In this document: positions 8,270 to 17,874 of the stretch, piece after piece
Numbering within the stretch: the stretch's first letter is position 1
Layout of the letters: every line of letters starts with the position of its first letter
Source of the DNA: Porticoccus sp905181945
GTDB taxonomy: Bacteria > Pseudomonadota > Gammaproteobacteria > Pseudomonadales > Porticoccaceae
Assembly: GCF_047729555.1 (NCBI RefSeq)
Contig: NZ_CP159825.1
Location: 310,001-374,000 of the forward strand
Direction of reading: 5' to 3'
Length of the DNA: 64,000 nt
Position numbers and translations under genes: made by a program
The notes under the pieces: generated by a model
What the model was told of the DNA's origin: nothing
Databases searched by the model: none
The model's input: the letters and a program-made list of their open reading frames with translations, nothing else

Positions 8270-9562
8270 TTGTTTTTTGAGCGTCCAGATTCTGGTGAAG
8301 TTGCTATTTTAGTGCACTTAAAATTAGATAGTGAGCGCGAACCAGAAGATCCGAGAGAATTTGAAGAATTGGTTATTTCTGCAGGCGGAGATCCTGTTTT
8401 CTTGGTTGCTGGATCCAGAAGTACCCCCCATCGAAAATATTTCGTTGGCACCGGCAAGCTTGACGAGCTAAAGCAAGCAATCTGCGAGTACTGTGCTGAT
8501 ATTGTAATTTTTAATCATAGCCTTTCTCCTAGCCAAGAAAGAAATCTAGAGGGCGAACTTGAATGTCGCGTATTGGATAGGACAGCGCTAATCCTCGATA
8601 TTTTTGCACAGCGAGCTCGCACACACGAGGGTAAATTGCAGGTCGAGCTAGCGCAATTGCAACATATGTCAACAAGACTGGTTCGTGGATGGACTCATCT
8701 AGAGCGACAAAAAGGAGGTATAGGATTACGAGGTCCAGGAGAAACTCAGCTGGAAACCGATCGAAGATTATTACGTGCTCGAATTAAGTCTATTCTTAAG
8801 CGGCTGGAGAAGGTACGAAGTCAACGAAATCAGAGTCGTCGTTCTCGTGAGCGAGCAGAAGTACCTACTGTCTCTTTGGTTGGGTACACGAATGCAGGTA
8901 AATCAACGTTATTTAATAGACTTTCGGCATCAAGCGTTTATGTCGCTGACCAGCTTTTTGCAACATTAGATCCGACTATGCGCCATATAGATCTAGATGA
9001 TGTTGGCTCCACCATTCTGGCGGATACGGTGGGCTTTATTAGCCACTTACCGCATAAACTAATAGAAGCTTTTAAGGCTACACTAGAAGAAACTGCAAGT
9101 GCTACGTTGCTTTTGCATGTGGTAGATGCACCTTCTGAAATGCGGCAGATTAATATCAAACATGTTAATGATGTGTTGTCAGAAATTGGTGCCCTAAAAC
9201 TTCCAACACTGATTATTTTTAATAAAATAGACCTACTGGACCAAACTGACCAAAAGATAGACCGAGATGCAAGCGGCAGGCCGATTGCGGTTTGGCTGTC
9301 AGCTCAAACTGGAATTGGGTGTGAACTATTATTGCAAGCAATGTCTGAGTTGTTGTCTAAGGATATGATTTGTGAGCAGCTGAAGATCACCCCAGGTATG
9401 GGAAAATTGAGAGCTATTTTTTATCAAAATAATGCAGTCATAGCTGAGACCTTAAGGGATAACGGTGATTCTTTATTAAAAGTCAGAATTCCCAGGATAG
9501 ACTATCTTCGGATACTAAAGGATTTGAGCATAAATCCTACTCAGTTAACTGAGATTAATTAA
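8270..9562 (+). CDS. hflX: Ribosome-associated GTPase HflX
   Basis: An Obg-HflX superfamily GTPase that splits stalled ribosomes, notably after heat stress. The 430-residue protein has the N-terminal HflX domain, the linker GIGLRGPGETQLETD and a G domain. G1 is GYTNAGKSTLFN, G3 DTVGFI and G4 NKID. The start is TTG at 8270, 25 bp after hfq and preceded by AGGGAG at good spacing; no ATG fits the conserved N-terminus. Part of the miaA-hfq-hflX-hflK-hflC run. Confidence 0.95.
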   Translation: MFFERPDSGEVAILVHLKLDSEREPEDPREFEELVISAGGDPVFLVAGSRSTPHRKYFVGTGKLDELKQAICEYCADIVIFNHSLSPSQERNLEGELECRVLDRTALILDIFAQRARTHEGKLQVELAQLQHMSTRLVRGWTHLERQKGGIGLRGPGETQLETDRRLLRARIKSILKRLEKVRSQRNQSRRSRERAEVPTVSLVGYTNAGKSTLFNRLSASSVYVADQLFATLDPTMRHIDLDDVGSTILADTVGFISHLPHKLIEAFKATLEETASATLLLHVVDAPSEMRQINIKHVNDVLSEIGALKLPTLIIFNKIDLLDQTDQKIDRDASGRPIAVWLSAQTGIGCELLLQAMSELLSKDMICEQLKITPGMGKLRAIFYQNNAVIAETLRDNGDSLLKVRIPRIDYLRILKDLSINPTQLTEIN

Positions 9563-9673
9563 ATATTTATATTTTTTTAAATAGTATATTTTGGTCTTGA
9601 AGTAATAGTATTTAATTGGTGGCAGGGTACAATTGGTAAAACTACGCAAAATATAAAAAACTTGGAGATTATT

Positions 9674-10804
9674 ATGGCTTGGAATGAACCTGGAGGCGGC
9701 AAAGACCCTTGGGGCGCCAATAACAGCAGTGATGGCCCTCCAGATATTGACGAGGCGTTGAAAAAAATCCGATCTCGTATAGAGAGCATCTTCGGTTCTG
9801 GCGGTGGCGGTGGAAAAAAATCAAGCGGCGGAAGTGGCAACAAGAGTTTGGTTGGACTCATCCTGACTGTTCTAATTATTGGATGGAGCATAACAGGCTT
9901 TTATCAAGTTGATGAAAAAGAACAGGCAGTTGTTTTGCGCCTAGGGAAATTCTTGGACACTATGGGGCCTGGACTTCACTGGAATCCCCCTTTAGTAGAT
10001 AGCGTTACGAAGGTTCGCGTTACTGAGGAACGCCAGTACTCAAGTCAAGGTCAAATGCTGACAGAAGATGAAAATATTGTAGAGTTGCCACTCACCGTGC
10101 AATACAACATTAACGATGTAAAATCTTTTGTACTTAATGTAAAAGATCCTGAACTGAGCTTACGTCAAGCTTCTGATAGTGCATTACGCCATGTGGTGGG
10201 CAGCAGCAAGCTAGATGAGGTAGTTTCTACAGGGCGCTTAAAAATTGGTGATGAGGTTCAGCTTAGATTACAGACTTATCTCGATAACTATGGCACGGGA
10301 ATAAAGGTTCGTAAAATCAATATACAGGAAGCTAAACCGCCTAGCCAAGTCAAGGCTGCTTACGATGATGTGATTAAAGCTCGAGAAGACAAAGAGAGGC
10401 TTGTTAATGAAGCTCAGACTTATTCGAATGGCATTATTCCTGAAGCCAGAGGCCAAGCCCAGCGATTGATTGAAGAATCTAACGGCTATCTAGAGCAAGT
10501 GGTTGCGGAGGCGCAGGGTGAATCGAAGAGATTTGAGCTGTTGTTGTCGGAATACAATAAAGCACCAGAAGTAACACGCCAACGAATTTATTTGGATGCA
10601 ATGGAAGAAGTTATGAGTAGCAGCACAAAGGTGCTAGTTGATGTTGAGGGCGGCAATAATATGCTTTATCTGCCTCTGGATAAAATTATGCAATCAAGTT
10701 CATCGCAAGTAAAACTACCGGCATATGGGTCAAGTAATTCTAATGAAAAATATGATAGCAACTCAAGTCGCCAGAATTCAGCCAGATCAAGGGAGGGTCG
10801 TTAG
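9674..10804 (+). CDS. hflK: HflK subunit of the HflKC membrane complex
   Basis: A SPFH/prohibitin-family membrane protein that, with HflC, encloses and modulates the FtsH protease. It has about 376 residues. The N-terminal region is Gly/Ser-rich and cytoplasmic (MAWNEPGGGKDPWG, then a GGGGG run). One membrane segment lies at about residues 62-78, followed by the SPFH domain and a helical Glu/Ala-rich region. ATG 9674 is preceded by TTGGAG. The gap from hflX is about 110 bp and AT-rich, so a separate promoter is possible. hflC starts on the next base after its stop. Confidence 0.95.
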   Translation: MAWNEPGGGKDPWGANNSSDGPPDIDEALKKIRSRIESIFGSGGGGGKKSSGGSGNKSLVGLILTVLIIGWSITGFYQVDEKEQAVVLRLGKFLDTMGPGLHWNPPLVDSVTKVRVTEERQYSSQGQMLTEDENIVELPLTVQYNINDVKSFVLNVKDPELSLRQASDSALRHVVGSSKLDEVVSTGRLKIGDEVQLRLQTYLDNYGTGIKVRKINIQEAKPPSQVKAAYDDVIKAREDKERLVNEAQTYSNGIIPEARGQAQRLIEESNGYLEQVVAEAQGESKRFELLLSEYNKAPEVTRQRIYLDAMEEVMSSSTKVLVDVEGGNNMLYLPLDKIMQSSSSQVKLPAYGSSNSNEKYDSNSSRQNSARSREGR

Positions 10805-11674
10805 ATGACTAGTCGTTCTTTATCCTTAGTACTTCTTTTGGTGTTGGCCCTAGTTGGCAGCAGTTCCTTATATGTCATTCAAGAAACAGAACTAGGTGTC
10901 AAATTAAGGTTTGGTCGCCTTATAGAAACTGATATTCAACCAGGATTGCACTATAAAATTCCCTTTGTTGATCAGGTTAGAAAATTTGATGGCAGAGTTC
11001 TAACGTTGGATGCAGATCCTGCTAGCTTTTTTACCATAGAAAAGAAGAGGCTAATTGTTGATGCTTTTTCTAAGTGGCGAATCATTGATGTAGATGTTTA
11101 CTACAGGGCAACTGGCGGCAATCAGGCTGTAGCTCAGGAGCGCTTAGCTAGCCGTGTGAATGATGGCCTGCGTAATCAGTTTGGCGCAAGAACACTACAC
11201 GAGGTGGTGTCTGGTGAGCGTGATCAGCTAATGAAACACTTAGCAGATAAGCTCAATTTAACTCTTGGTCAATCCTTAGGGGTCGAGGTGGTGGATGTTC
11301 GCGTTAAGGGAATTGATTTACCGCCAGAAGTAAGCGAGCAAGTTTATAGGAGAATGAAAGCCGAGCGTGAAAAAGAGGCTAGAATATTGCGTTCTGAGGG
11401 GCGCGAATCGGCTGAAAAAATACGCGCAGATGCGGACCGTCAGAAGACAATTTTGCTGGCCAACGCGTATAGGATCGCTGAGGAAACCCGAGGCCAGGGT
11501 GATGCAACTGCAACCTCTACTTATGCTGCTGCATATACAAAAAATCCAGAATTTTACGCCTTCATCCGCAGCTTGTCTGCTTACAGAAAATCCTTTGCGA
11601 ATAAAGGTGATGTACTTTTGGTGGACCCAAAGAGTGACTTCTTTCGTTACTTGAACAGCCAAAAAGGTGAATAA
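10805..11674 (+). CDS. hflC: HflC subunit of the HflKC membrane complex
   Basis: SPFH-family partner of HflK and FtsH regulator. The 289-residue protein begins with a membrane anchor (about residues 5-22), then VIQETELGVKLRFG, typical of the SPFH domain. A charged coiled-coil follows (MKAEREKEARILRSEGRESA) and the conserved C-terminal YAAAYTKNPEFYAFIRSL. Its ATG abuts the hflK stop codon, indicating translational coupling. Normal length for the family. Confidence 0.95.
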   Translation: MTSRSLSLVLLLVLALVGSSSLYVIQETELGVKLRFGRLIETDIQPGLHYKIPFVDQVRKFDGRVLTLDADPASFFTIEKKRLIVDAFSKWRIIDVDVYYRATGGNQAVAQERLASRVNDGLRNQFGARTLHEVVSGERDQLMKHLADKLNLTLGQSLGVEVVDVRVKGIDLPPEVSEQVYRRMKAEREKEARILRSEGRESAEKIRADADRQKTILLANAYRIAEETRGQGDATATSTYAAAYTKNPEFYAFIRSLSAYRKSFANKGDVLLVDPKSDFFRYLNSQKGE

Positions 11675-11741
11675 TTTAAGAATGGGATGATTGGAATTTT
11701 TTGTGACCTATGAGCAAATTTAGATCAAGCAGGTAGATGTA

Positions 11742-12923
11742 ATGGCTGTAGTTAATCAGTGGTTATTGCCAGATGGTATTGAGGATGTATTGCCTGAGCA
11801 AGCTCTTAAAATGGAGAAATTGCGTCGACAGGCTTTAGATCTATATTATTCTTGGGGTTATGACTTGGTAATCCCGCCATTGGTGGAGTTTACTGAGTCT
11901 CTTTTGAGTGGAACTGGTTCAGATCTTGATTTGATGACGTTCAAGCTAACCGATCAGGTAAGCGGAAGGATGATGGGCGTGCGTGCTGATATCACACCAC
12001 AAACAAGTCGTATGGACTCACACAGCCTGAAACGAAAAGGTCCCAGTCGTTTGAGTTATGTGGGGCCTGTGCTCTATACGAAACCCCGATATCCGCTAGA
12101 AAGTCGATCACCAATTCAAATCGGGGTGGAACTTTATGGCGAGTCAAGACTTTCCGCAGACATCGAAGTTATTCGGTTAATGATCGAAACATTGGCGTTG
12201 GCTGGCTTAAAAAATCCGCGATTAGATCTTGGCCATGTCGGTATTTATGAGAGCTTTCTTGAAGTGCTAAGCCTGCCAGATCATAAAGAAAAAGAGCTAT
12301 TTGATTTGGTTCAGCGAAAATCCATCCCAGAGCTTAATTTTTGGATTTCTAAAAATATACAAGATGGCACGCATGCAGAAATGTTACGATCCTTGGTTGA
12401 TCTGGCAGGAGATATCTCTGTGTTGGATCAGGCGCGAGAATTTCTCGCTGAAGCTCCAGCAGAGGTTGAACTTGCATTAGACGAACTGCAATCAGTCGCT
12501 GATGCCTTAAAGGTAAGCAATCCTGAGCTTGAACTATGCTTTGATCTAAGCGAGTTGCGGGGCTATCATTATCATACTGGGCTAGTTTTTGCTGCATACG
12601 CCCCAGATGTGGGGCAGGCTGTTGGTAATGGCGGCAGATATGATCATGTGGGTAAAAATTTTGGCAGATCTCGCGCAGCAACTGGTTTCAATATGAGCCT
12701 GCACACGCTGATTCAGTTTACTCAAAATCAAAAAGATCCATCTTCAGGGATCTTTTCGCCAGTCACAGATAGCCACGATCAGTATAAAGCGATACAAAAC
12801 CTGCGACTAAGTGGCGATCGAGTCATTCTTGGGTTTCCTGATCAAGAGCCAGATTACGATGAGTTGGGCTGCGATCGACAGTTGATCTTAGTTGATGGAA
12901 AATTTCAAATCCTTCCTGTGTAA
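11742..12923 (+). CDS. hisZ: ATP phosphoribosyltransferase regulatory subunit
   Basis: A HisRS-like paralogue without tRNA-charging activity that activates the short form of HisG in histidine biosynthesis. It has 393 residues and starts LLPDGIEDVLPEQA. Class II synthetase-like elements follow (VRADITPQTSR, then ELRGYHYHTGLVF, and the glycine-rich GNGGRYD). The C-terminal anticodon-binding domain of HisRS is missing, as expected for HisZ. It lies between hflC and purA as in pseudomonads. A short-form hisG should exist elsewhere in the genome. Confidence 0.93.
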   Translation: MAVVNQWLLPDGIEDVLPEQALKMEKLRRQALDLYYSWGYDLVIPPLVEFTESLLSGTGSDLDLMTFKLTDQVSGRMMGVRADITPQTSRMDSHSLKRKGPSRLSYVGPVLYTKPRYPLESRSPIQIGVELYGESRLSADIEVIRLMIETLALAGLKNPRLDLGHVGIYESFLEVLSLPDHKEKELFDLVQRKSIPELNFWISKNIQDGTHAEMLRSLVDLAGDISVLDQAREFLAEAPAEVELALDELQSVADALKVSNPELELCFDLSELRGYHYHTGLVFAAYAPDVGQAVGNGGRYDHVGKNFGRSRAATGFNMSLHTLIQFTQNQKDPSSGIFSPVTDSHDQYKAIQNLRLSGDRVILGFPDQEPDYDELGCDRQLILVDGKFQILPV

Positions 12924-12954
12924 CCAAATTTTTTAATGAATCTAGAGAGATCAA

Positions 12955-14247
12955 ATGGGTAAAAATGTAGTAGTCCTTGGCACCCAATGGGGAGACGAGG
13001 GCAAGGGTAAAATTGTCGATTTATTGACAGATCAGGCCACTTTGGTTGCTAGGTTTCAGGGCGGTCATAATGCAGGCCATACGCTTGTTATTGATGGCAA
13101 AAAAACAATATTGCATCTCATTCCTTCAGGAGTTCTTCGTGAGGGCGTCTTATGCTTGATTGGAAATGGAGTTGTTTTATCTCCTGATGCTTTGTTGGTA
13201 GAAATGGAGGAGCTTCACCAACAGGGCGTTCCAGTAAGAAAAAGATTGCGCATTTCTTCCTCCTGCCCATTAATATTGCCGGTACATATTGCTCTTGACC
13301 AAGCGCGCGAGAAAGCTAGAGGTGAAGCCAAAATAGGTACTACTGGTAGAGGTATTGGCCCTGCTTATGAAGACAAGGTGGCTCGTCGAGGTCTTCGTTT
13401 AGGCGATATATTTAATCGAGACAAGTTTGCATTAAAGCTAAAAGAGTTGATGGACTACCATAATTTTATGCTTACCTCTTTTTATGGAGCAGAGGCTGTG
13501 AGCTATAAAGATACTCTCTCTAAAGCTTTAATTTGGGCGGATGAACTACAACCTATGGTTGACGATGTCACTAATATCCTGCATTTAGCTAGAAAGCGTG
13601 GCGACAATATAATGTTTGAAGGCGCACAAGGGTCACTATTAGATATTGACCACGGTACGTACCCCTTTGTAACCTCTTCCAACACTACTGCTGGTTCTAC
13701 AGCAACAGGGAGTGGATTTGGACCATTATACCTAGACTATGTTTTGGGTATCACTAAGGCTTACACTACAAGGGTTGGCTCTGGACCTTTTCCGACAGAA
13801 TTATTTTGCGATATAGGGAAACATCTTAGTATCAAAGGCCATGAACTTGGTGCTACTACAGGAAGAGAGCGCCGCTGTGGCTGGTTCGATGCTGCAGCTC
13901 TTCAGCAAGCTATTCGCATCAACTCAGTGTCTGGAATTTGTTTGACGAAATTGGATGTGTTGGATGGACTTAAAGTCATTAAGATCTGTGTTTCATATCA
14001 AGACACTGAGGGTAAAAAAACAGGAATTCCTTGTCACGCTGATGACTATGAAGACCTAATCCCTGTATATGAGGAAATGCCTGGTTGGGTCGAGTCTACG
14101 GTAGCAGCTAAGTCGTTAAGTGAGCTTCCTGTTAATGCTAGAAGTTATATTAGGCGCATTGAAGACTTGCTGGATACCCCTGTAGATATTGTTTCTACTG
14201 GGCCTGACAGAGTAGAGACTATTGTAGTTCGTCATCCATTTGAGTAA
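12955..14247 (+). CDS. purA: Adenylosuccinate synthetase
   Basis: GTP-dependent conversion of IMP and aspartate to adenylosuccinate, the first committed step to AMP. The 430-residue protein opens with GTQWGDEGKGKIVD, containing the P-loop-like GDEGKGK and the catalytic aspartate. The second hallmark, GHNAGHTL, carries the catalytic histidine. Later GTTGRGIGPAYEDK and the GSxTG-type TTGRERRCGW are intact. ATG 12955 is 31 bp after hisZ, preceded by AGAGAGA. Last gene of the hfq-hflX-hflKC-hisZ-purA run; convergent with feoB. Confidence 0.97.
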   Translation: MGKNVVVLGTQWGDEGKGKIVDLLTDQATLVARFQGGHNAGHTLVIDGKKTILHLIPSGVLREGVLCLIGNGVVLSPDALLVEMEELHQQGVPVRKRLRISSSCPLILPVHIALDQAREKARGEAKIGTTGRGIGPAYEDKVARRGLRLGDIFNRDKFALKLKELMDYHNFMLTSFYGAEAVSYKDTLSKALIWADELQPMVDDVTNILHLARKRGDNIMFEGAQGSLLDIDHGTYPFVTSSNTTAGSTATGSGFGPLYLDYVLGITKAYTTRVGSGPFPTELFCDIGKHLSIKGHELGATTGRERRCGWFDAAALQQAIRINSVSGICLTKLDVLDGLKVIKICVSYQDTEGKKTGIPCHADDYEDLIPVYEEMPGWVESTVAAKSLSELPVNARSYIRRIEDLLDTPVDIVSTGPDRVETIVVRHPFE

Positions 14248-14274
14248 TACTTTTTGCAGCATGACGTATAGTTT

Positions 14275-16605
14275 TCAGTGTAAATTAACAATCGGTATTA
14301 AGTTTTCATTTTTGGCTGTTGTTTTTCCGTATGCTATAAGCAATAGATAGCTGCAAAATAGCATTAACGCCATGCTAGCGATCCATAGCATTGATTGTTG
14401 CGGATGCGCAGCAAAAGTACCCACCTGATAGACAATAACAGACACTCCGTACGCAAGCAGAGTGTTCCATGTGGCCGAAAAAATTGCCCATGCTTTTCCT
14501 GCTTCTTTGTAAATCGCACCTAAAGTTGCAACACAGGGCATATAAAGAAGAATAAAAAGGATATAACTGAAAGCAGCTACCGGGCCATCAAATAATTCCT
14601 GCATAAGAGTAATGGTGGAAACTTCTATGTTTTGATCTTTTGCAGAACTTTGTTCATCTTCCAGATTGCCCATGCTTAGCCCAAACGGGTCTTTCCACAT
14701 TGAGTTCACTTTAGCTAAATTCTCTGGAATGGTAGCAAAGGCTTCTGAAATTCTATCGCCTATGGCCATAGGCGCTTCTTTTGGTGTATTGTTTTTATCT
14801 TTAGCCATATTTGAGTAAAGTGCATCCAGGGTGCCAACAACCACTTCTTTTGCAAAAATCCCACTAAAAAGTCCCACAGTGGCAGGCCAATTCTCTTCTT
14901 TGATGCCAAGGGGAGAAAACACAGGTGTGATGGTTTTACCGATTACTGAAAGTAGTGATTTGCTAGTATTTTCATTATTGAAAGTTCCGTCTAGACTGAT
15001 AGAATTTACGAAATTTAAGACAATGACAACCAAAACAATAGCTTTTCCTGCTCGAACTATGAATCCGTGCAGTCGATGCCAGGTATGAGTGAAGAGACCC
15101 CTGAGAGTTGGGATATGATAGTTGGGTAGCTCCATAATGAATGGGGATATATCCCGACTTAGAATTTTTTGACGAACCAGTAATCCTGTTAGTAGAGCAA
15201 GTATAATCCCGATGAGGTATAAACCAAAAACCACGTTGTGCCCATTTTCAGCAAAAAAAGCTGTAGCAAAGAGAATGTATACAGTTAGCCTTGCACCGCA
15301 AGACATGAACGGCGCCATTAAGGTTGTAATTAGACGATCTTGATTGCTGTCCAAGGTCCGGCTTCCCATTACTGACGGAACGTTGCATCCAAAACCTATC
15401 ACTAGTGGGACAAAAGATTTTCCAGGCAGTCCAAGACTTCTCATCAATCGATCAAGAATAAACGCCGCACGGGCCATGTAACCAGAGTCTTCCAAGAATG
15501 TCTGAAAGAGGAACAAAGTTCCTATAACTGGTATAAAGCTGGCAACTAGTTGAATCCCTCCGCCTGCCCCATCTGATATAAATGTTACCAGCCATAGTGG
15601 GAAATTTGCAGCTGTGAGCATTTGTCTTGGAGCTTCAACAAATATTGCTCCGGCAGTCATATCAAAAACATCAATGAAAGCCCCGCCAAAATTGATGGCC
15701 ACCATAAACATTAAATACATTATTCCCAGAAATATAGGGAATGCAAAAAAACGGTTAAGCAGTATTGCATCAAGATAATCAGAGAAGGTTTTTTTTATTT
15801 TGGTTTCATGATGGACTGAATCTGCAGTAATTTCTTCGATCCATTTATAGCGATCTGTAATTAAGGTATCCGATACACTGATTGTGAGTTTTGACTCAAG
15901 CAAGTTCACCTCTGCCTTTACTTCCTCTTGCAGATCTTTTGGGAAGCCGCTCAATACTGAATCATCTTGCTCCATAACAGCAGTGACTTTAAGTCTACTT
16001 GACCCTGGCGAATATTGGTTCATCAAAGAAAGAATTTTATTTGCTGTATCTTCAAGCGGCTTAGAAACAATAACAGGTTGAGACTTATGGTTATTCTTAT
16101 AAAGATGGTTGCTGGCTACATCTACTAATGTGCCCGTGCCTTCGCTTCGACTAGCGATCATAGGTACTACGGGAAAACCAATTTTTTCTGACAGGTCATA
16201 GGGGTCTATATGCACACCATTTTGATCGGCTACATCTATCATATTTAATGCGATAACCAGAGGCGTGCCAGCCTCCATTAACTGTGTGGTTAAATAGAGA
16301 CCTCGCTCAAGACTAGAAGCATCAATTATATTAATTATTAGGTCAGCACTACCTTCCAATATAAAGTGTTGTGCAAGTTGCTGATCTATAGAGTCAGCCT
16401 CACATGAAATATGTAGCGAATATGTTCCAGGAAGATCAACCAGCTTAAAATTAGCGCTTGCATGCTTAAAATGCCCAACTTTTTGCTCTACGGTAACGCC
16501 AGGCCAGTTTCCTACTTTTTGATTGGAGCCTGTAAGTGCATTAAAGAGAGTCGTTTTTCCGCAATTTGGATTCCCTACAAGGGCTATAGTAAAGTCATGA
16601 TTCAT
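14275..16605 (-). CDS. feoB: Ferrous iron transporter FeoB
   Basis: An inner-membrane Fe(II) transporter of 776 residues. The N-terminal G domain has G1 GNPNCGKTTLFN, G3 DLPGTYSL and G4 NMID. It is followed by the helical guanine-nucleotide-dissociation-inhibitor region and then a multi-spanning core from about residue 285, with two Gate-like repeats (VIGFGCNVPSVMGSR; IFAKEVVVGTLDALY). It overlaps feoA by 4 bp and is probably coupled to it. No feoC follows. Expression is probably iron-repressed through the Fur-box-like site ahead of feoA. Confidence 0.96.
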   Translation of the reverse strand: MNHDFTIALVGNPNCGKTTLFNALTGSNQKVGNWPGVTVEQKVGHFKHASANFKLVDLPGTYSLHISCEADSIDQQLAQHFILEGSADLIINIIDASSLERGLYLTTQLMEAGTPLVIALNMIDVADQNGVHIDPYDLSEKIGFPVVPMIASRSEGTGTLVDVASNHLYKNNHKSQPVIVSKPLEDTANKILSLMNQYSPGSSRLKVTAVMEQDDSVLSGFPKDLQEEVKAEVNLLESKLTISVSDTLITDRYKWIEEITADSVHHETKIKKTFSDYLDAILLNRFFAFPIFLGIMYLMFMVAINFGGAFIDVFDMTAGAIFVEAPRQMLTAANFPLWLVTFISDGAGGGIQLVASFIPVIGTLFLFQTFLEDSGYMARAAFILDRLMRSLGLPGKSFVPLVIGFGCNVPSVMGSRTLDSNQDRLITTLMAPFMSCGARLTVYILFATAFFAENGHNVVFGLYLIGIILALLTGLLVRQKILSRDISPFIMELPNYHIPTLRGLFTHTWHRLHGFIVRAGKAIVLVVIVLNFVNSISLDGTFNNENTSKSLLSVIGKTITPVFSPLGIKEENWPATVGLFSGIFAKEVVVGTLDALYSNMAKDKNNTPKEAPMAIGDRISEAFATIPENLAKVNSMWKDPFGLSMGNLEDEQSSAKDQNIEVSTITLMQELFDGPVAAFSYILFILLYMPCVATLGAIYKEAGKAWAIFSATWNTLLAYGVSVIVYQVGTFAAHPQQSMLWIASMALMLFCSYLLLIAYGKTTAKNENLIPIVNLH

Positions 16606-16835
16606 AACTTTACTACCATTAAGCCTTCTGCTTCTTGGCTTCTAATGCTTAGACGAAAACCTCTTACCATTATTGCTATGGGATCTCCAAGGGGCGCTCT
16701 ATGCTGAACGACAAAGAGAGTTCCTGGTGTTAAACCAAGACTCATGAGTCTGTTCCTATAGGATGGAGTTACGTTGACAAGATTGCTAACTCGAGCATTA
16801 TCGCCAACTGCAAGCTGATTAAAGGATATGTTCAT
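16602..16835 (-). CDS. feoA: Ferrous iron transport protein FeoA
   Basis: A small SH3-like cytoplasmic protein required for FeoB function. The 77-residue form starting at 16835 has the family pattern: RNRLMSLGLTPGTLFVV and a closing GLMVVKL, with DPIAIMVRGFRLSIR in between. The frame is open further upstream to 16883 through an Ile-rich stretch, but that segment overlaps the putative Fur site and is not family-like, so the shorter start is preferred. Its stop overlaps the feoB ATG. Confidence 0.92.
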   Translation of the reverse strand: MNISFNQLAVGDNARVSNLVNVTPSYRNRLMSLGLTPGTLFVVQHRAPLGDPIAIMVRGFRLSIRSQEAEGLMVVKL

Positions 16836-16868
16836 TTGATAGCTAAAATACTTTTTTAAAGTGTAGAT

Positions 16869-16885
16869 GATAATGATTATCAATC
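16869..16885 (-). promoter_or_regulatory. Fur-box-like operator upstream of feoA-feoB
   Basis: On the minus strand the sequence TGATAATCATTATC matches 14 consecutive positions of the classical 19-bp Fur consensus. It lies about 35-50 bp upstream of the feoA start, where a Fur repressor would block the promoter. Ferrous uptake genes are typical Fur targets. Binding is inferred, not shown. Confidence 0.65.
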
Positions 16886-16955
16886 AAATATAAGCTATAA
16901 GCAATAAAAATAGAGGTAATCCGATCTTTTTTGGTAATTATAGTGGCTGGGTGCG

Positions 16956-17498
16956 CTAGCTTTTCCAAGAGCTATTTATTGTACCTGTTTGTATTCCCGC
17001 ATGGCTGATCTTCATATCTTCGAAATGATGTTTAAGCATGAGCTCAATGACAGGAAAAGCTAGATCTTGCCATGGAATCTCATGCTCTTTGAATAAACTA
17101 ACTTCAAGGGATTCAATGCCGGGGCTAAACGACCCGTTACTAATATAGCCTCGATAAAATAGGTAGACTTGATTGATATGAGGGAGGTCGAATAAGCCAC
17201 AAAAAACCGGATTATCTATATGGGCGTTCGCTTCTTCTGCGCACTCTCGAAGTGCCGCTTCTAGGCAAGTCTCATTATTTTCCATAAATCCAGCTGGTAG
17301 AGTCCAAAAACCTAGGCGCGGCTCAATAGCTCTGCGACACAACAAAACTCGGTCCTCGAAGACTGGAATGCAACCAGTTATAATTTTTGGATTTTGGTAA
17401 TGAATGGCATCACAGTTAATGCATACGTCACGCTTTCGGTTATCTCCAATGGGGGTCTCCAGACTTGTGGCATGACCACACTCACTACAAAATTTCAT
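16956..17498 (-). CDS. Nudix hydrolase with N-terminal zinc ribbon
   Basis: A 180-residue protein. The N-terminal zinc ribbon has two CxxC pairs (CSECGH near residue 4, CINC near residue 26). A Nudix domain follows with its box near residues 70-92 (GFMENNE, seven residues, then RECAEEANA). The box deviates from the REUXEEXGU pattern at the final glycine (alanine here), but the catalytic Glu residues are kept. This architecture resembles zinc-ribbon Nudix proteins around NudC and the ADP-ribose pyrophosphatase-like group. The NudC-specific C-terminal SQPWPFP motif is not present, so substrate is unassigned. Stands alone on the minus strand. Confidence 0.85.
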   Translation of the reverse strand: MKFCSECGHATSLETPIGDNRKRDVCINCDAIHYQNPKIITGCIPVFEDRVLLCRRAIEPRLGFWTLPAGFMENNETCLEAALRECAEEANAHIDNPVFCGLFDLPHINQVYLFYRGYISNGSFSPGIESLEVSLFKEHEIPWQDLAFPVIELMLKHHFEDMKISHAGIQTGTINSSWKS

Positions 17499-17678
17499 AA
17501 GATTGTCTTGTTATATGGGTTGTATGGAAATAATTGTTAATATGATTCTATTATATATAAGTGTCATGGAAAAATATCGTGCTCAATGTGTCTAAATTTC
17601 AAGAGTTGCAACAAACGAAAATTTATTCAATAATTCCATGAAAACAGTCTCTTCATTTATTTATTTATTGGTTTCAAA

Positions 17679-17861
17679 ATGGCTAACATTGTTCCGTCGC
17701 CTTGTGTCTCAGTCTGCGCTATGAGCGAAGAAGATATTTGTGTGGGCTGCTATCGTACATCACGAGAAATTAGAGAATGGATGTTAATGGAGGACCGAGA
17801 TCGTCTTAAGGTAATAGAAAACGCTTTTCAGCGTTCTCAAAAAAATAATCCCTTTGCTTGA
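17679..17861 (+). CDS. DUF1289 small cysteine-rich protein
   Basis: A 60-residue protein. It has the DUF1289 signature: PCVSVCAM near the N-terminus, then ICVGCYRTSREIREW. Four cysteines (C-x3-C, C-x2-C) are likely to bind a metal. Function is unknown. Family members are common as single small genes in proteobacteria. ATG 17679 lies about 180 bp downstream of the divergent Nudix gene, enough for separate promoters. Convergent with the CNNM gene; only 13 bp separate the two stops. Confidence 0.85.
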   Translation: MANIVPSPCVSVCAMSEEDICVGCYRTSREIREWMLMEDRDRLKVIENAFQRSQKNNPFA

Positions 17862-17874
17862 GCGACAGATAGCC

